Positions 1 to 7,029 of a DNA stretch of 11,416 bases are shown in pieces (position 1 is the first letter of the stretch; each line of letters starts with the position of its first letter). The position numbers and the translations under genes were made by a program. This DNA is from JBBDYH01 sp040901795 (GTDB taxonomy: Bacteria; Planctomycetota; Planctomycetia; Pirellulales; JALHPA01): contig JBBDYH010000165.1 in the NCBI GenBank assembly GCA_040901795.1, forward strand, positions 1-11,416, given 5' to 3'. A model generated the notes under the pieces. That model saw only the letters and a list, made by a program, of their open reading frames with translations. It ran no database searches and was not told where the DNA came from.

Positions 1-71
1 GAATAAAACACAAACCAACTACCGGGGCTTGACCCGAGTGGAATCATAGAAGTGGTTAATTTACCTCGTCC

Positions 72-102
72 CACTGACAAACCCGCGGCGGGTTTGTCAG
101 TG
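72..102. repeat. Perfect 15-bp inverted repeat (hairpin) in the leader
   Basis: CACTGACAAACCCGC (72-86) is followed after one G by its exact reverse complement (88-102). No T-run follows, so it is not a classical intrinsic terminator, although it could mark the end of an upstream gene. A second, weaker inverted pair (TGGCAC...GTGCCA) lies at about 117-139. I see no coding sequence in 1-206. It is probably a member of a dispersed palindromic repeat family; no second copy lies in this window. Confidence 0.7.
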
Positions 103-206
103 CCACCCTCCCGGTCGCTGGCACTCGCGTGCTGTGCCACGTACAATCGAGTCTTTGCCGCTGATCGTTTCACTCCGCCACTTCTCGCTCGCCAGCCACC
201 GCCGAC

Positions 207-1652
207 GTGTATCGCTCCCACTTTGCAGGCAGACGGTTGTTGCACCAGACGATCGCATTGAGCGCCACGCTGGTTTGGATAATTGCATGGGGGTCTGACG
301 GCCGAGGGGATAAGCGATCGACGTCGCAGTCCGACGCCAAAGTGAGCTTCTCGCGTCAGATTGCGCCCGTGCTGGCTAAGCACTGCGTCGCCTGTCATGG
401 GCCGAAAAAGCCCGAAGGAGACTTTCAACTCCATACTTTTGCCGGGCTGATGAAGACCGGCGCGAGCGAGTTGCCGCCCATCGTGGCTGGCAATCCAGGC
501 GAGAGCTACCTGCTGGAGCTGATCACCGCTGAGGACGCAGATCTGCGAATGCCCAAAGAGGCCAAACCGCTGGCAACCGAAGAGATCGAGCTGGTGCGAA
601 GGTGGATCACCGAGGGGGCGGCGTTTGACGGACCGGATGGCGCCTCGCCGCTCGAATCGTATTTGCCCAAACCGATGCACCCGGCTCCGCCAAAAGTCTA
701 TCCGCGCCCTGTGCCGGTGACCGCGCTGGCTTTTTCGCCCGACGGCGCGCTGCTCGCATCGGGTGGGTACCACGAGCTGCTCCTCTGGAACGCGACTGAT
801 GGCTCGCTTGTTGGACGGGTTAAGAACATCGCACAGCGAACGCACTGCATTGCCTTCAATGCGGATGGCTCGCTGATGGCGATTGCCGCCGGCACGCCCG
901 GCCGCATGGGGGAAGTGACGTTGTTCAACCCGCGGACGGGCGAGCTGGTGGCGGACTTGGGCACGATGGGCGACGAGATGTTCGACGTCGAATTCACGCG
1001 CGATGGCGCTCGGCTGGCGGCATGTGGAGCGGATCGGACGATTCATATCTATGACGTGGCCATGCGAAAGAAGCTGCGGCAAATTGAGGCGCACGCCGAT
1101 TGGGTGATGGCGATTGCCTGGAGCCCCGACGGGACGAAGCTGGCCTCGGCCGGACGCGACAAGGCGGCCAAGGTCATCGACGCGACGACGGGCACGGTGC
1201 TGGTCACGTACCCGGGCCACGACGAGCAGGTGTTCGACGTGCTCTTCTCGACCAACGGCGAACAGGTGTTTTCCGCGGGGCGCGGCCGCGAGTTGCACCG
1301 CTGGAGCAGCGACGGAAATTCGACGAGCAAATCCGACGTCCGCAAGAAGGAGGCCGGGCCCCTCTTCGGCCGCATGCGCGGCGACGTTCACAAGCTGGCG
1401 TTGCACGGTGATCATATCCTCGCGCTGTCCGCCGATGGCAAATTGAGCGAGTTTGATCCCGGGAAAAGTGACGGGCGCGAGCCGGCGTTGGTTTATGAAG
1501 GCGCCCCGCCGCAGGCGTTCGCGCTGGCGCTTCACGAGCCGACAAAGCGGATCGCGGTCGGTGGGTATGACGGGCGTGTGGCCGTTTATGAAGTGGGTGA
1601 TGTGGCGCCGTGGCGGGTGTTCGTCGCGGCGCCGGGTTTCGTGAATAAATGA
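207..1652 (+). CDS. Secreted planctomycete cytochrome c (PSCyt1-type) fused to WD40 repeats
   Basis: 481-aa exported protein. The chosen start is GTG at 207, which keeps the basic RR (residues 9-10) in front of a hydrophobic stretch (about 15-29) as a Sec-type signal; no Shine-Dalgarno is visible. A single haem-c motif CVACH lies at residues 60-64 in the context FSRQIAPVLAKHCVACHG, which is typical of the planctomycete cytochrome C (PSCyt1) domain; Met115 (DLRMP) is the likely distal haem ligand. From about residue 165 to the end there are WD40-like blades (AFSPDG, IAWSPDGTKLASAGRDK and similar), expected to fold as a beta-propeller. The family is common next to PSD1 and DUF1501 genes in planctomycetes. 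A redox or scaffolding role in the periplasm is inference. Its stop overlaps the next start (ATGA), so the two genes are translationally coupled. Confidence 0.9.
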   Translation: MYRSHFAGRRLLHQTIALSATLVWIIAWGSDGRGDKRSTSQSDAKVSFSRQIAPVLAKHCVACHGPKKPEGDFQLHTFAGLMKTGASELPPIVAGNPGESYLLELITAEDADLRMPKEAKPLATEEIELVRRWITEGAAFDGPDGASPLESYLPKPMHPAPPKVYPRPVPVTALAFSPDGALLASGGYHELLLWNATDGSLVGRVKNIAQRTHCIAFNADGSLMAIAAGTPGRMGEVTLFNPRTGELVADLGTMGDEMFDVEFTRDGARLAACGADRTIHIYDVAMRKKLRQIEAHADWVMAIAWSPDGTKLASAGRDKAAKVIDATTGTVLVTYPGHDEQVFDVLFSTNGEQVFSAGRGRELHRWSSDGNSTSKSDVRKKEAGPLFGRMRGDVHKLALHGDHILALSADGKLSEFDPGKSDGREPALVYEGAPPQAFALALHEPTKRIAVGGYDGRVAVYEVGDVAPWRVFVAAPGFVNK

Positions 1653-1879
1653 AATACAACTATGCCACGGAAGTTGCGGCGGGCGCCTGTCCGGGCTGTG
1701 GGCAGACAGTGATCCTGTATCACCACGTGCGCCTGACCACGGGTGAGGAGAGGCGGGACGTTACCGACCTGGATACCATCTTCTGTCGGAAATGTGTGGA
1801 AGTGATGTTTGAACCGGAGCGGAATGTAGCTGTCTCGCTCCGCGGGACGAAGCATGTTTCATCTCGCGGAGCGAGGTGA
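1649..1879 (+). CDS. Small zinc-ribbon protein with a repeat-derived C-terminus
   Basis: 76-aa protein whose ATG overlaps the preceding stop codon (ATGA at 1649-1652), so it is very probably translated by coupling with the cytochrome/WD40 gene. Two CxxC knuckles are visible, CPGC (residues 15-18) and CRKC (about 46-49), about 27 residues apart; this is the usual arrangement for a single structural zinc ribbon. No signal peptide is seen, so it is probably cytoplasmic, unlike its neighbours. The last 17 residues (from VAVSLRG to the end) and the stop codon are encoded by a 58-bp palindromic element at 1826-1883 that occurs again at 7593-7650. The native protein therefore probably ended near residue 59. 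Function unknown. Confidence 0.7.
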   Translation: MKYNYATEVAAGACPGCGQTVILYHHVRLTTGEERRDVTDLDTIFCRKCVEVMFEPERNVAVSLRGTKHVSSRGAR

Positions 1880-1883
1880 CTAC
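1826..1883. repeat. 58-bp palindromic dispersed element, copy A
   Basis: The element starts GTAGC and ends GACTAC. Its arms, TCTCGCTCCGCG and CGCGGAGCGAG, pair around a centre containing GAAGCATGTTTC. It matches copy B (7593-7650) at 55 of 58 positions, differing only at element positions 6, 20 and 51; both copies are followed by GGTG. It overlaps the 3' end of the zinc-ribbon gene. An ATG inside it (1854) creates a spurious longer start for the PSD1 gene. It resembles a REP/MITE-type non-autonomous element; no transposase is nearby. Confidence 0.85.
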
Positions 1884-1893
1884 GGTGGCTCAG

Positions 1894-1922
1894 TTGATCG
1901 GTTGGTTCCATCTTGCCATAAT
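1894..1922 (+). promoter_or_regulatory. Candidate sigma-70 promoter for the PSD1 gene
   Basis: TTGATC (1894-1899) and CATAAT (1917-1922) are separated by 17 bases, close to the housekeeping consensus. They lie between the palindromic element and the ATG at 1956. Transcription would start near 1929, leaving a leader of about 27 bases. The call rests only on consensus matching. Confidence 0.35.
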
Positions 1923-1955
1923 GACGGCACTTCCCACCGTTTAAGCAAGGCGGCC

Positions 1956-4238
1956 ATGCACCGATCCCTCCTCACCGCCGGTTTGCGCGCCTGCTTGGCG
2001 CTGTTCGTGCTTTTGGCGAGCCGTCCTCTCGCGCGCGGCAGTGACGAGCCGCCAGCGCCCTCCTTCACCGCCGAAGTTATGGCCGTGCTCAGCAAGGCCG
2101 GCTGCAATGCGGGAACCTGCCACGGCAACCAGAACGGCAAGGGCGGGCTTAAGCTTTCGCTCCGCGGGCAGGACCCGGACCTGGACTTTCTGGCACTTTC
2201 GCGCGATCAGTTTGGGCGACGGACCAATACGCTGGACCCGGAACAGAGTCTGGTGTTGCTCAAACCTTCGATGCAACTTGCGCACGAAGGGGGTTTGCGG
2301 CTGAAGCGGGAGTCGCTGGAGTACGAGATCCTTCGACGGTGGATCGCGGCGGGGATGCCGGTCGAGCGCAGTGACGCGCCGCGGCTCATGCGGATCGAGG
2401 TGCAACCGGCCGAGCAGGTGCTGTTCGAGCCGAACGCAGAGGTGCAGTTCGCGGTGGAGGCAACGTTCAACGATGGCACGCGCCGCGATGTGACGCGGCT
2501 GGCCGTGTATGAGCCGTCGGCGAGTATCGTGGCGGCATCGCCTGACGGCCGCGTGCACTTTGCGGAGTTCGGCGAGGCGACGATCATTGTGCGGTACTTG
2601 AATCGACAAGTGCCTGTGCGGTTGGCTTATGTGCCGGCGCGGCCGGATTTTGTCTGGAACAATCCGCCGACGGCTAACTACATCGATGAGCACATCTTCG
2701 CCAAGCTGCGCTCGCTGCGGATGAATCCTGCGGCGGTGGCGGGCGATAGCGAGTTCATCCGACGGGCGTACCTCGACGCGCTGGGTGTCCTGCCGACGGC
2801 CGACGAGGCGCGCGAATTCGTCGCCGACCAATCTCCAGGCAAGCGTCTGCGGCTGATCGACCGTTTGCTTGGACGGCCGGAGTTTGCCGACCATTGGGCG
2901 CTCAAGTGGTCGGATCTCTTGAAGAACGAAGAGAAGGTCGTCGATCCCAAAGGCGTCAAGCTGTTCCACGAATGGATTCGCGACAGCTTTGCGGAGAACA
3001 AGCCGCTCGATCGTTTTGTCCGCGAGCTGATCGCGGCTCGCGGCAGCACGTATGAGAATCCGCCGGCCAATTACTACCGCGCGAACCGCGATGCGGTCAC
3101 TCGCGCCGAGTCGACGGCGCAGCTTTTTCTCGGCGTGCGGCTGGGCTGCGCCAAGTGCCACAATCATCCGTTCGACCGCTGGACGCAGGAGGACTACTAC
3201 CGCTGGGCGGCGCTGTTCGCCCGCGTCGATTACAAGATCGTCGAGAACAACCGGCCCGACGACAACGACAAGCATCAGTTCGACGGCGAGCAGATCGTGC
3301 TGATGAGCGACAAGGGGGAGGTCGAAGACCCGCGAACCAAGGAGACCCTGGCCCCGCGGTTTTTGGGCGAGCCGGAGCTGCTGGCGGGCGACGATGCGCA
3401 GGATCGGCTGTTGCCGCTGGCCGCGTGGCTGGCTTCGCCGGACAACGAGCTGTTTGTCCGCTCCCAGGCCAACCGCATCTGGTACCACCTGATGGGCCGC
3501 GGGCTGGTCGAGCCGATCGACGATTTTCGCGCGACGAACCCGGCGGTGAACCCGGAGCTGCTCGACGCACTGTCCGATGATTTCGTGCGGAGCGGGTTCG
3601 ATGTGCGGCATTTGGTGCGCGTGATCATGACATCGCGGACGTATCAGCTTTCGGCCGAGCCGAATGAGACAAATCGAACGGACGAAGTCAACTTTTCGCG
3701 AGCGATTGTCAAGCGCCTGCCGGCGGAGGAGTTGTTGGACGCGCTGACCGCGGTCATCGGCGGCGAGCACAAGCTGTACGATAGCGAGCCGGGAACGCGC
3801 GCGGGCCAGGCCGCCGGCGTAGGTGGTTTCGAACGCCGCGAGAAAGGGCAGGGTAATAATAGGCAGCGCCGGCGGGCTGCGCCGAGCGACGCCGAGAAGT
3901 TCCTTAAATTGTTCGGCAAGCCGCCGCGGCTGCTGACCTGCGAGTGCGAACGTGCGACCGATGCGACGTTGGCGCAGGCGTTTCAGTTGCTCAGCGGGCC
4001 GACAATTCATCGGATGCTCATGGACGAGGACAATCGACTGGCGAAGCTGCTCGCGTCGAGCGAGTCTGCAGGAGAAATGATCGACGATCTGTACTGGGGC
4101 GCTTTATCTCGCGCGCCTTCTGACGATGAACGGGAGGCGTTGGTACGGCATATGGAGCAGTCTGAGGACTGGCGCATGGCGCTGGAAGACATTGCGTGGG
4201 GCGTGGTGAATTCGAAGGAGTTTTTGTTGCGACGGTAA
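1956..4238 (+). CDS. PSD1-family protein: cytochrome-like domain, Ig-like domain, DUF1549, DUF1553
   Basis: 760-aa exported protein. The start at 1956 was chosen because it opens a clear Sec signal (MHRSLLTAGLRACLALFVLLASRPLARG) and has an AAGG five bases upstream; the open frame back to 1854 lies inside a repeat and was rejected. Domains in order: an N-terminal cytochrome-like segment with C50-N-A-G-T-C55-H56 (CX4CH spacing, in GCNAGTCHGNQNGKGG); a bacterial Ig-like (BIG2-type) domain, about 143-227; DUF1549, about 240-450, containing a second motif C398-A-K-C-H402 followed by NHPFDRW; and DUF1553, about 490-750, with FVRSQANRIWYHLMGRGLVEPIDDFR and VIMTSRTYQLS. This is a hallmark planctomycete family that typically pairs with DUF1501 genes. 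Enzymatic function is unproven; haem binding is predicted at one or both sites. Confidence 0.93.
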   Translation: MHRSLLTAGLRACLALFVLLASRPLARGSDEPPAPSFTAEVMAVLSKAGCNAGTCHGNQNGKGGLKLSLRGQDPDLDFLALSRDQFGRRTNTLDPEQSLVLLKPSMQLAHEGGLRLKRESLEYEILRRWIAAGMPVERSDAPRLMRIEVQPAEQVLFEPNAEVQFAVEATFNDGTRRDVTRLAVYEPSASIVAASPDGRVHFAEFGEATIIVRYLNRQVPVRLAYVPARPDFVWNNPPTANYIDEHIFAKLRSLRMNPAAVAGDSEFIRRAYLDALGVLPTADEAREFVADQSPGKRLRLIDRLLGRPEFADHWALKWSDLLKNEEKVVDPKGVKLFHEWIRDSFAENKPLDRFVRELIAARGSTYENPPANYYRANRDAVTRAESTAQLFLGVRLGCAKCHNHPFDRWTQEDYYRWAALFARVDYKIVENNRPDDNDKHQFDGEQIVLMSDKGEVEDPRTKETLAPRFLGEPELLAGDDAQDRLLPLAAWLASPDNELFVRSQANRIWYHLMGRGLVEPIDDFRATNPAVNPELLDALSDDFVRSGFDVRHLVRVIMTSRTYQLSAEPNETNRTDEVNFSRAIVKRLPAEELLDALTAVIGGEHKLYDSEPGTRAGQAAGVGGFERREKGQGNNRQRRRAAPSDAEKFLKLFGKPPRLLTCECERATDATLAQAFQLLSGPTIHRMLMDEDNRLAKLLASSESAGEMIDDLYWGALSRAPSDDEREALVRHMEQSEDWRMALEDIAWGVVNSKEFLLRR

Positions 4239-4247
4239 GTCGAATTG

Positions 4248-4274
4248 AACCGCCGAGGCGCGGAGACGCAGAGA
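4248..4274. repeat. Octamer-type repeat (GCAGAGAC-like), copy 1
   Basis: A 27-base segment starting 10 bases after the PSD1 stop. It has an 8-base period of degenerate GCAGAGRC units and matches 5451-5477 at all but a few positions. Both copies sit at or just after a stop codon of the plus-strand cluster. No coding or terminator function is visible. Confidence 0.7.
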
Positions 4275-4319
4275 AATCAATGATGAATAACGAATGCTCA
4301 ATTCTGCGGTGTTCACAAC

Positions 4320-4409
4320 AATGTCGCCCCTCCGGGGCTTTATGGATTTCACGCGCGCCCAGTCCGGGGGCTGGCGCCCCCGGCTATAGAATGTCGCCCC
4401 TCCGGGGCT
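4320..4409. repeat. 70-bp-spaced direct repeat with internal hairpins, ahead of the MBL gene
   Basis: The 20-mer AATGTCGCCCCTCCGGGGCT occurs exactly at 4320-4339 and 4390-4409. Each copy contains a GCCCC-TCC-GGGGC hairpin, and a third inverted pair (GGGGGC/GCGCCCCC) lies between them. The second copy ends 8 bases before the ATG at 4418, so the mRNA leader is highly structured. It looks like a dispersed repeat unit (20-mer plus about 50-bp spacer) that has inserted or duplicated here. Confidence 0.8.
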
Positions 4410-4417
4410 GCTCTGCA

Positions 4418-5452
4418 ATGAAACGAATCCTGATTGCGTGGGTAGTTGCGTTCGCGTTTGTCTCTTCCGCGGTGGCGGGAAAGAACGATGGGCGGTTGGA
4501 TATTTATTGGATCGATGTCGAAGGGGGCGCGGCGACGTTGATCGTGACGCCGGCGGGAGAGTCGGTGCTGATCGATACGGGGAACCCCGGCGTGCGCGAC
4601 CCGGAGCGGATCTTCGAGACGGCGGTGAAGACGGCGGGTTTGCGCGAGATCAATCATCTGATCGTCACGCATTACCATCGCGATCACTTTGGCGGGGCGT
4701 CCCAGCTCGCAAAGCTGATTCCGATACGAACGGTGTATGACAATGCCGAGTTTGAGGGGCAGCGGGAGTTTCCCACGCAGGATTACAAGGATTTCAAGGC
4801 GGAAAAGCGCGTGCAGATCAAGCCGGGGGATGGGCTGAAGCTGACGCAACCGGAGGGCAACGGTGCGAACCTCGTATTCCGTTGTTTGGCTACACGGCAG
4901 CAGGTGCATAAGACGGGCACCGCGGCGGAAAACGAGTGCTGCAAGGACGCACAACGGAAGCCGATTGATCTGTCTGACAATGCCAATAGCGTGGTGATGC
5001 TGTTGGAGTTCGGGCCATTCCGGTTTTTCGACGGCGGCGATCTGACCTGGAATATTGAGGAGAAGCTGGTTTGCCCGGTGAACCTGGTGGGCAAGGTCGA
5101 TGTGTATCAGAGTACGCATCACGGGTTGGACCAGAGCAACAACGACGTTCTGGTGAAGTCGCTCGAGCCGATTGTGGCCGTGTTCAACAACGGGACGACC
5201 AAAGGCTGCGAGCCGATGTCGTTTGCCACGCTTAAGGAAACGCCGTCGGTCAAGGCGATCTATCAGGTCCACAAGAACCTTCGCCCCGACGGCGCGACGA
5301 ACAACGCGCCGGATGAGTTCATCGCGAATCACGAGAAGGAATGCAAAGGGAACCATATCAAGTTGTCGGTCGCGCCCGATGGGAAGAATTACACGGTGTT
5401 TGTGCCGGCAACGAAGCATGAGCGGACCTACACGGTTCGAGGAAACAATTAA
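4418..5452 (+). CDS. Secreted metallo-beta-lactamase-fold hydrolase (ComEC C-terminal-like)
   Basis: 344-aa protein. ATG 4418 was chosen because it opens a Sec signal (MKRILIAWVVAFAFVSSAVAG); the open frame upstream to 4196 runs through the end of PSD1 and through repeats. Mature chain: DIYWIDVEGGAATLIVTPAGESVLIDTG, typical of the ComEC/Rec2-type MBL branch. Metal-binding motif H85-Y-H87-R-D89-H90, then D205-G-G-D208 and H234-H235-G. These supply most of the expected di-zinc ligands. Later residues (VFNNGTTKG, YQVHKNL) are not assignable to a role. ComEC homologues cut DNA or nucleotides, but this protein lacks the membrane competence domain, so the substrate is unknown; extracellular nuclease or phosphodiesterase activity is a guess. 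It lies between PSD1 and DUF1501, which are often adjacent in planctomycetes. Confidence 0.87.
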   Translation: MKRILIAWVVAFAFVSSAVAGKNDGRLDIYWIDVEGGAATLIVTPAGESVLIDTGNPGVRDPERIFETAVKTAGLREINHLIVTHYHRDHFGGASQLAKLIPIRTVYDNAEFEGQREFPTQDYKDFKAEKRVQIKPGDGLKLTQPEGNGANLVFRCLATRQQVHKTGTAAENECCKDAQRKPIDLSDNANSVVMLLEFGPFRFFDGGDLTWNIEEKLVCPVNLVGKVDVYQSTHHGLDQSNNDVLVKSLEPIVAVFNNGTTKGCEPMSFATLKETPSVKAIYQVHKNLRPDGATNNAPDEFIANHEKECKGNHIKLSVAPDGKNYTVFVPATKHERTYTVRGNN

Positions 5453-5477
5453 CCGCAGAGGCGCAGAGACGCAGAGA
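5451..5477. repeat. Octamer-type repeat (GCAGAGGC/GCAGAGAC/GCAGAGAG), copy 2
   Basis: Second copy of the repeat at 4248-4274, here with clean 8-base units GCAGAGGC, GCAGAGAC, GCAGAGAG. Its first bases overlap the TAA stop of the MBL gene (5450-5452). Confidence 0.75.
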
Positions 5478-5501
5478 GGAAGGATGAAGGGCAAGCTACA
5501 C

Positions 5502-5536
5502 AGTACGGGGTACAGAGTACGGAGTACGAAGTACGC
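5502..5536. repeat. Heptamer array AGTACGR x5 upstream of DUF1501
   Basis: Five consecutive 7-base units: AGTACGG, GGTACAG, AGTACGG, AGTACGA, AGTACGC. It ends 14 bases before the DUF1501 ATG. The same unit recurs at 8019-8046 in the head module and, degenerated, near 10161. GTAC is self-complementary, so the array could fold weakly. Confidence 0.8.
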
Positions 5537-5550
5537 TTCGCAGTAAAGCC

Positions 5551-6951
5551 ATGAATACGTCTTTTGCTTGTAACGGTTTCAATAGCGTTAAGCTGACGCG
5601 CCGCAGCGCGCTGCAAATCGGCGGGGCAGGGTTGTTGGGGTTGAACCTGCCGCGGTTGTTTGCGGCGGAGGAGAAGCGGGCTGCCTCGGCGCCGCCGGTA
5701 CGGGCCAAGAGTGTGATCTTTCTGTTTCAGTTCGGGGGCCCTAGCCATATCGACATGTTCGATATGAAGCCGGGTGCGCCGGATGGCATCCGTGGCCCGT
5801 ATAAACCAATTGCGTCGGCCGCGCCCGAGATCCAGGTGTGCGAGAAGCTGCCCGAGGTGGCCAAGGTCATGGACAAGGTCACGCTCATTCGCAGCATGAC
5901 GCACAACATGAAGAACCACAACTCGGCGAGCTACTATGCACTCACCGGACACGCGCCGCCGCTCGATGACATTCGCTTGCGCGATTCCGTCGAGCTGTTT
6001 CCGGCGTACGGCTCGGTAGTCTCGCGGCTGGCGCCGGCGCAGGACCCCAGCCTGCCGTCGTTCGTAGCCTACCCTCACGTCTGCCGCGACGGTTCGATCA
6101 CGCCCGGCCAACACGCGAGCTTCTTGGGCAAGGTACACGACCCGCTCTTGATCACCGAGGACCCCAGTGCGGCCGATTTCAAGCTGCCGGAGCTGAGCCT
6201 GCCGGCGGGCGTGACGATGTCGCGGTTGGAAAACCGGCGCGAGCTGCAAAAGCTCGTCGATCGGCAGTCGCGGCTGCTTGACTTTTCGGCCGAGGCGCGC
6301 GGCATCGACGCCTACTACGAGCGGGCGCTTTCGATGCTCAACAGCGACAAAGTGCGCAAGGCGTTCGACTTGTCGCAGGAACCGGCGGAGCTGCGCGACA
6401 AGTACGGCCGGCACACGTACGGGCAAAGCTGTCTGTTGGCGCGGCGGCTGGTTGAGGCGGGCGTGCGGTTTGTCAATGTATATTTCTCCGATTCGATCGG
6501 CGGGCAGAGCACCGAGCGCGGCGGCTGGGACACGCACGGGTTCAACAACACGCGGATGTTTCCGATCGTCGAGAAGCGTCACTTTCCTATCACCGAGCAG
6601 ACGCTGCCGACGTTCTTGCGCGACATGGACGACCGTGGGTTGCTCGATTCGACCCTCGTCGTCTGGATGGGCGAGTTCGGCCGCACGCCCAAGATCAACG
6701 ACAACATCAGCCGCGACCACTGGCCGCAATGCTATACGACCCTCCTGGCCGGCGGCGGCGTGAAGCGCGGGTTTGTCTATGGCGCCAGTGATAAGGACGC
6801 GGTCTATCCGTCGCGCGACCCGGTGCGGCCCGATGATCTGGCGGCGACGATGTTTTATCTGATGGGGATCGACCCGCACACGGAGGTTTATGACGCGCAG
6901 AATCGGCCGCATTTGATTGGCGGGGACGTGGTGCAGGGGGTGGTTGCTTGA
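5551..6951 (+). CDS. DUF1501 family protein, Tat-exported, alkaline phosphatase/sulfatase-like fold
   Basis: 466 aa. The N-terminus has a twin-arginine motif T16-R17-R18-S19-A-L followed by a hydrophobic GGAGLLGLNL segment and AA cleavage region, so Tat export is expected, with a folded and possibly metal-bound enzyme. Family motifs: F61-GGPSHIDMFD71, H119-region LIRSMTHNMKNHNSA, G324-G-W-D-T-H329, M373-GEFGRTPK381 and R388-D-H-W-P392; D68, D327, H329 and D389/H390 are candidate metal ligands. DUF1501 proteins belong to the alkaline-phosphatase-like superfamily and are massively expanded in planctomycetes alongside PSD1 proteins; the substrate is unknown. No Shine-Dalgarno precedes the ATG. 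It is the last gene of the plus-strand cluster and converges on the phage-like module. Confidence 0.93.
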   Translation: MNTSFACNGFNSVKLTRRSALQIGGAGLLGLNLPRLFAAEEKRAASAPPVRAKSVIFLFQFGGPSHIDMFDMKPGAPDGIRGPYKPIASAAPEIQVCEKLPEVAKVMDKVTLIRSMTHNMKNHNSASYYALTGHAPPLDDIRLRDSVELFPAYGSVVSRLAPAQDPSLPSFVAYPHVCRDGSITPGQHASFLGKVHDPLLITEDPSAADFKLPELSLPAGVTMSRLENRRELQKLVDRQSRLLDFSAEARGIDAYYERALSMLNSDKVRKAFDLSQEPAELRDKYGRHTYGQSCLLARRLVEAGVRFVNVYFSDSIGGQSTERGGWDTHGFNNTRMFPIVEKRHFPITEQTLPTFLRDMDDRGLLDSTLVVWMGEFGRTPKINDNISRDHWPQCYTTLLAGGGVKRGFVYGASDKDAVYPSRDPVRPDDLAATMFYLMGIDPHTEVYDAQNRPHLIGGDVVQGVVA

Positions 6952-6959
6952 GACAAGCC

Positions 6960-7029
6960 GTAGGGTGGGCTTCGCCCACCATGTAGTCGGAGTGCGGTCG
7001 CGGAAAGTGGTGGGCAAAGCCCACCCTAC
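6960..7029. terminator. Paired-hairpin repeat between convergent genes, likely bidirectional terminator
   Basis: GTAGGGTGGGC (6960-6970) and GCCCACCCTAC (7019-7029) are exact inverted ends. Each side also folds on its own: GGTGGGC-TTC-GCCCACC (6964-6980) and GGTGGGC-AAA-GCCCACC (7009-7025). There is no T-run, so termination is inferred from position between convergent genes. The last bases carry the TAG stop of the minus-strand gene (7026-7028). The sequence has the look of a widely dispersed repeat family. Confidence 0.6.

Noticed and set aside
1854..1955. N-terminal extension of the PSD1 gene (MFHLAERGDYGG...)
   Set aside because: It starts inside the 58-bp palindromic element; the start at 1956 gives a proper signal peptide.
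1941..4010. 689-codon open frame on the minus strand
   Set aside because: It is antisense to the PSD1 gene. Its Arg/Leu/His-rich composition is typical of the complement of GC-rich codons.
4196..4417. N-terminal extension of the MBL gene
   Set aside because: It overlaps the PSD1 3' end in another frame and translates repeats; ATG 4418 begins a Sec signal peptide.
4418..5452. Beta-lactamase resistance gene
   Set aside because: The HxHxDH motif is shared by the whole MBL superfamily; the sequence layout follows the ComEC-like branch, not the class B beta-lactamases.
4349..5494. 381-codon open frame on the minus strand
   Set aside because: It is antisense to the MBL gene and has no domain signature.
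5449..7017. 522-codon open frame on the minus strand
   Set aside because: It is antisense to the DUF1501 gene, whose product has conserved motifs throughout.
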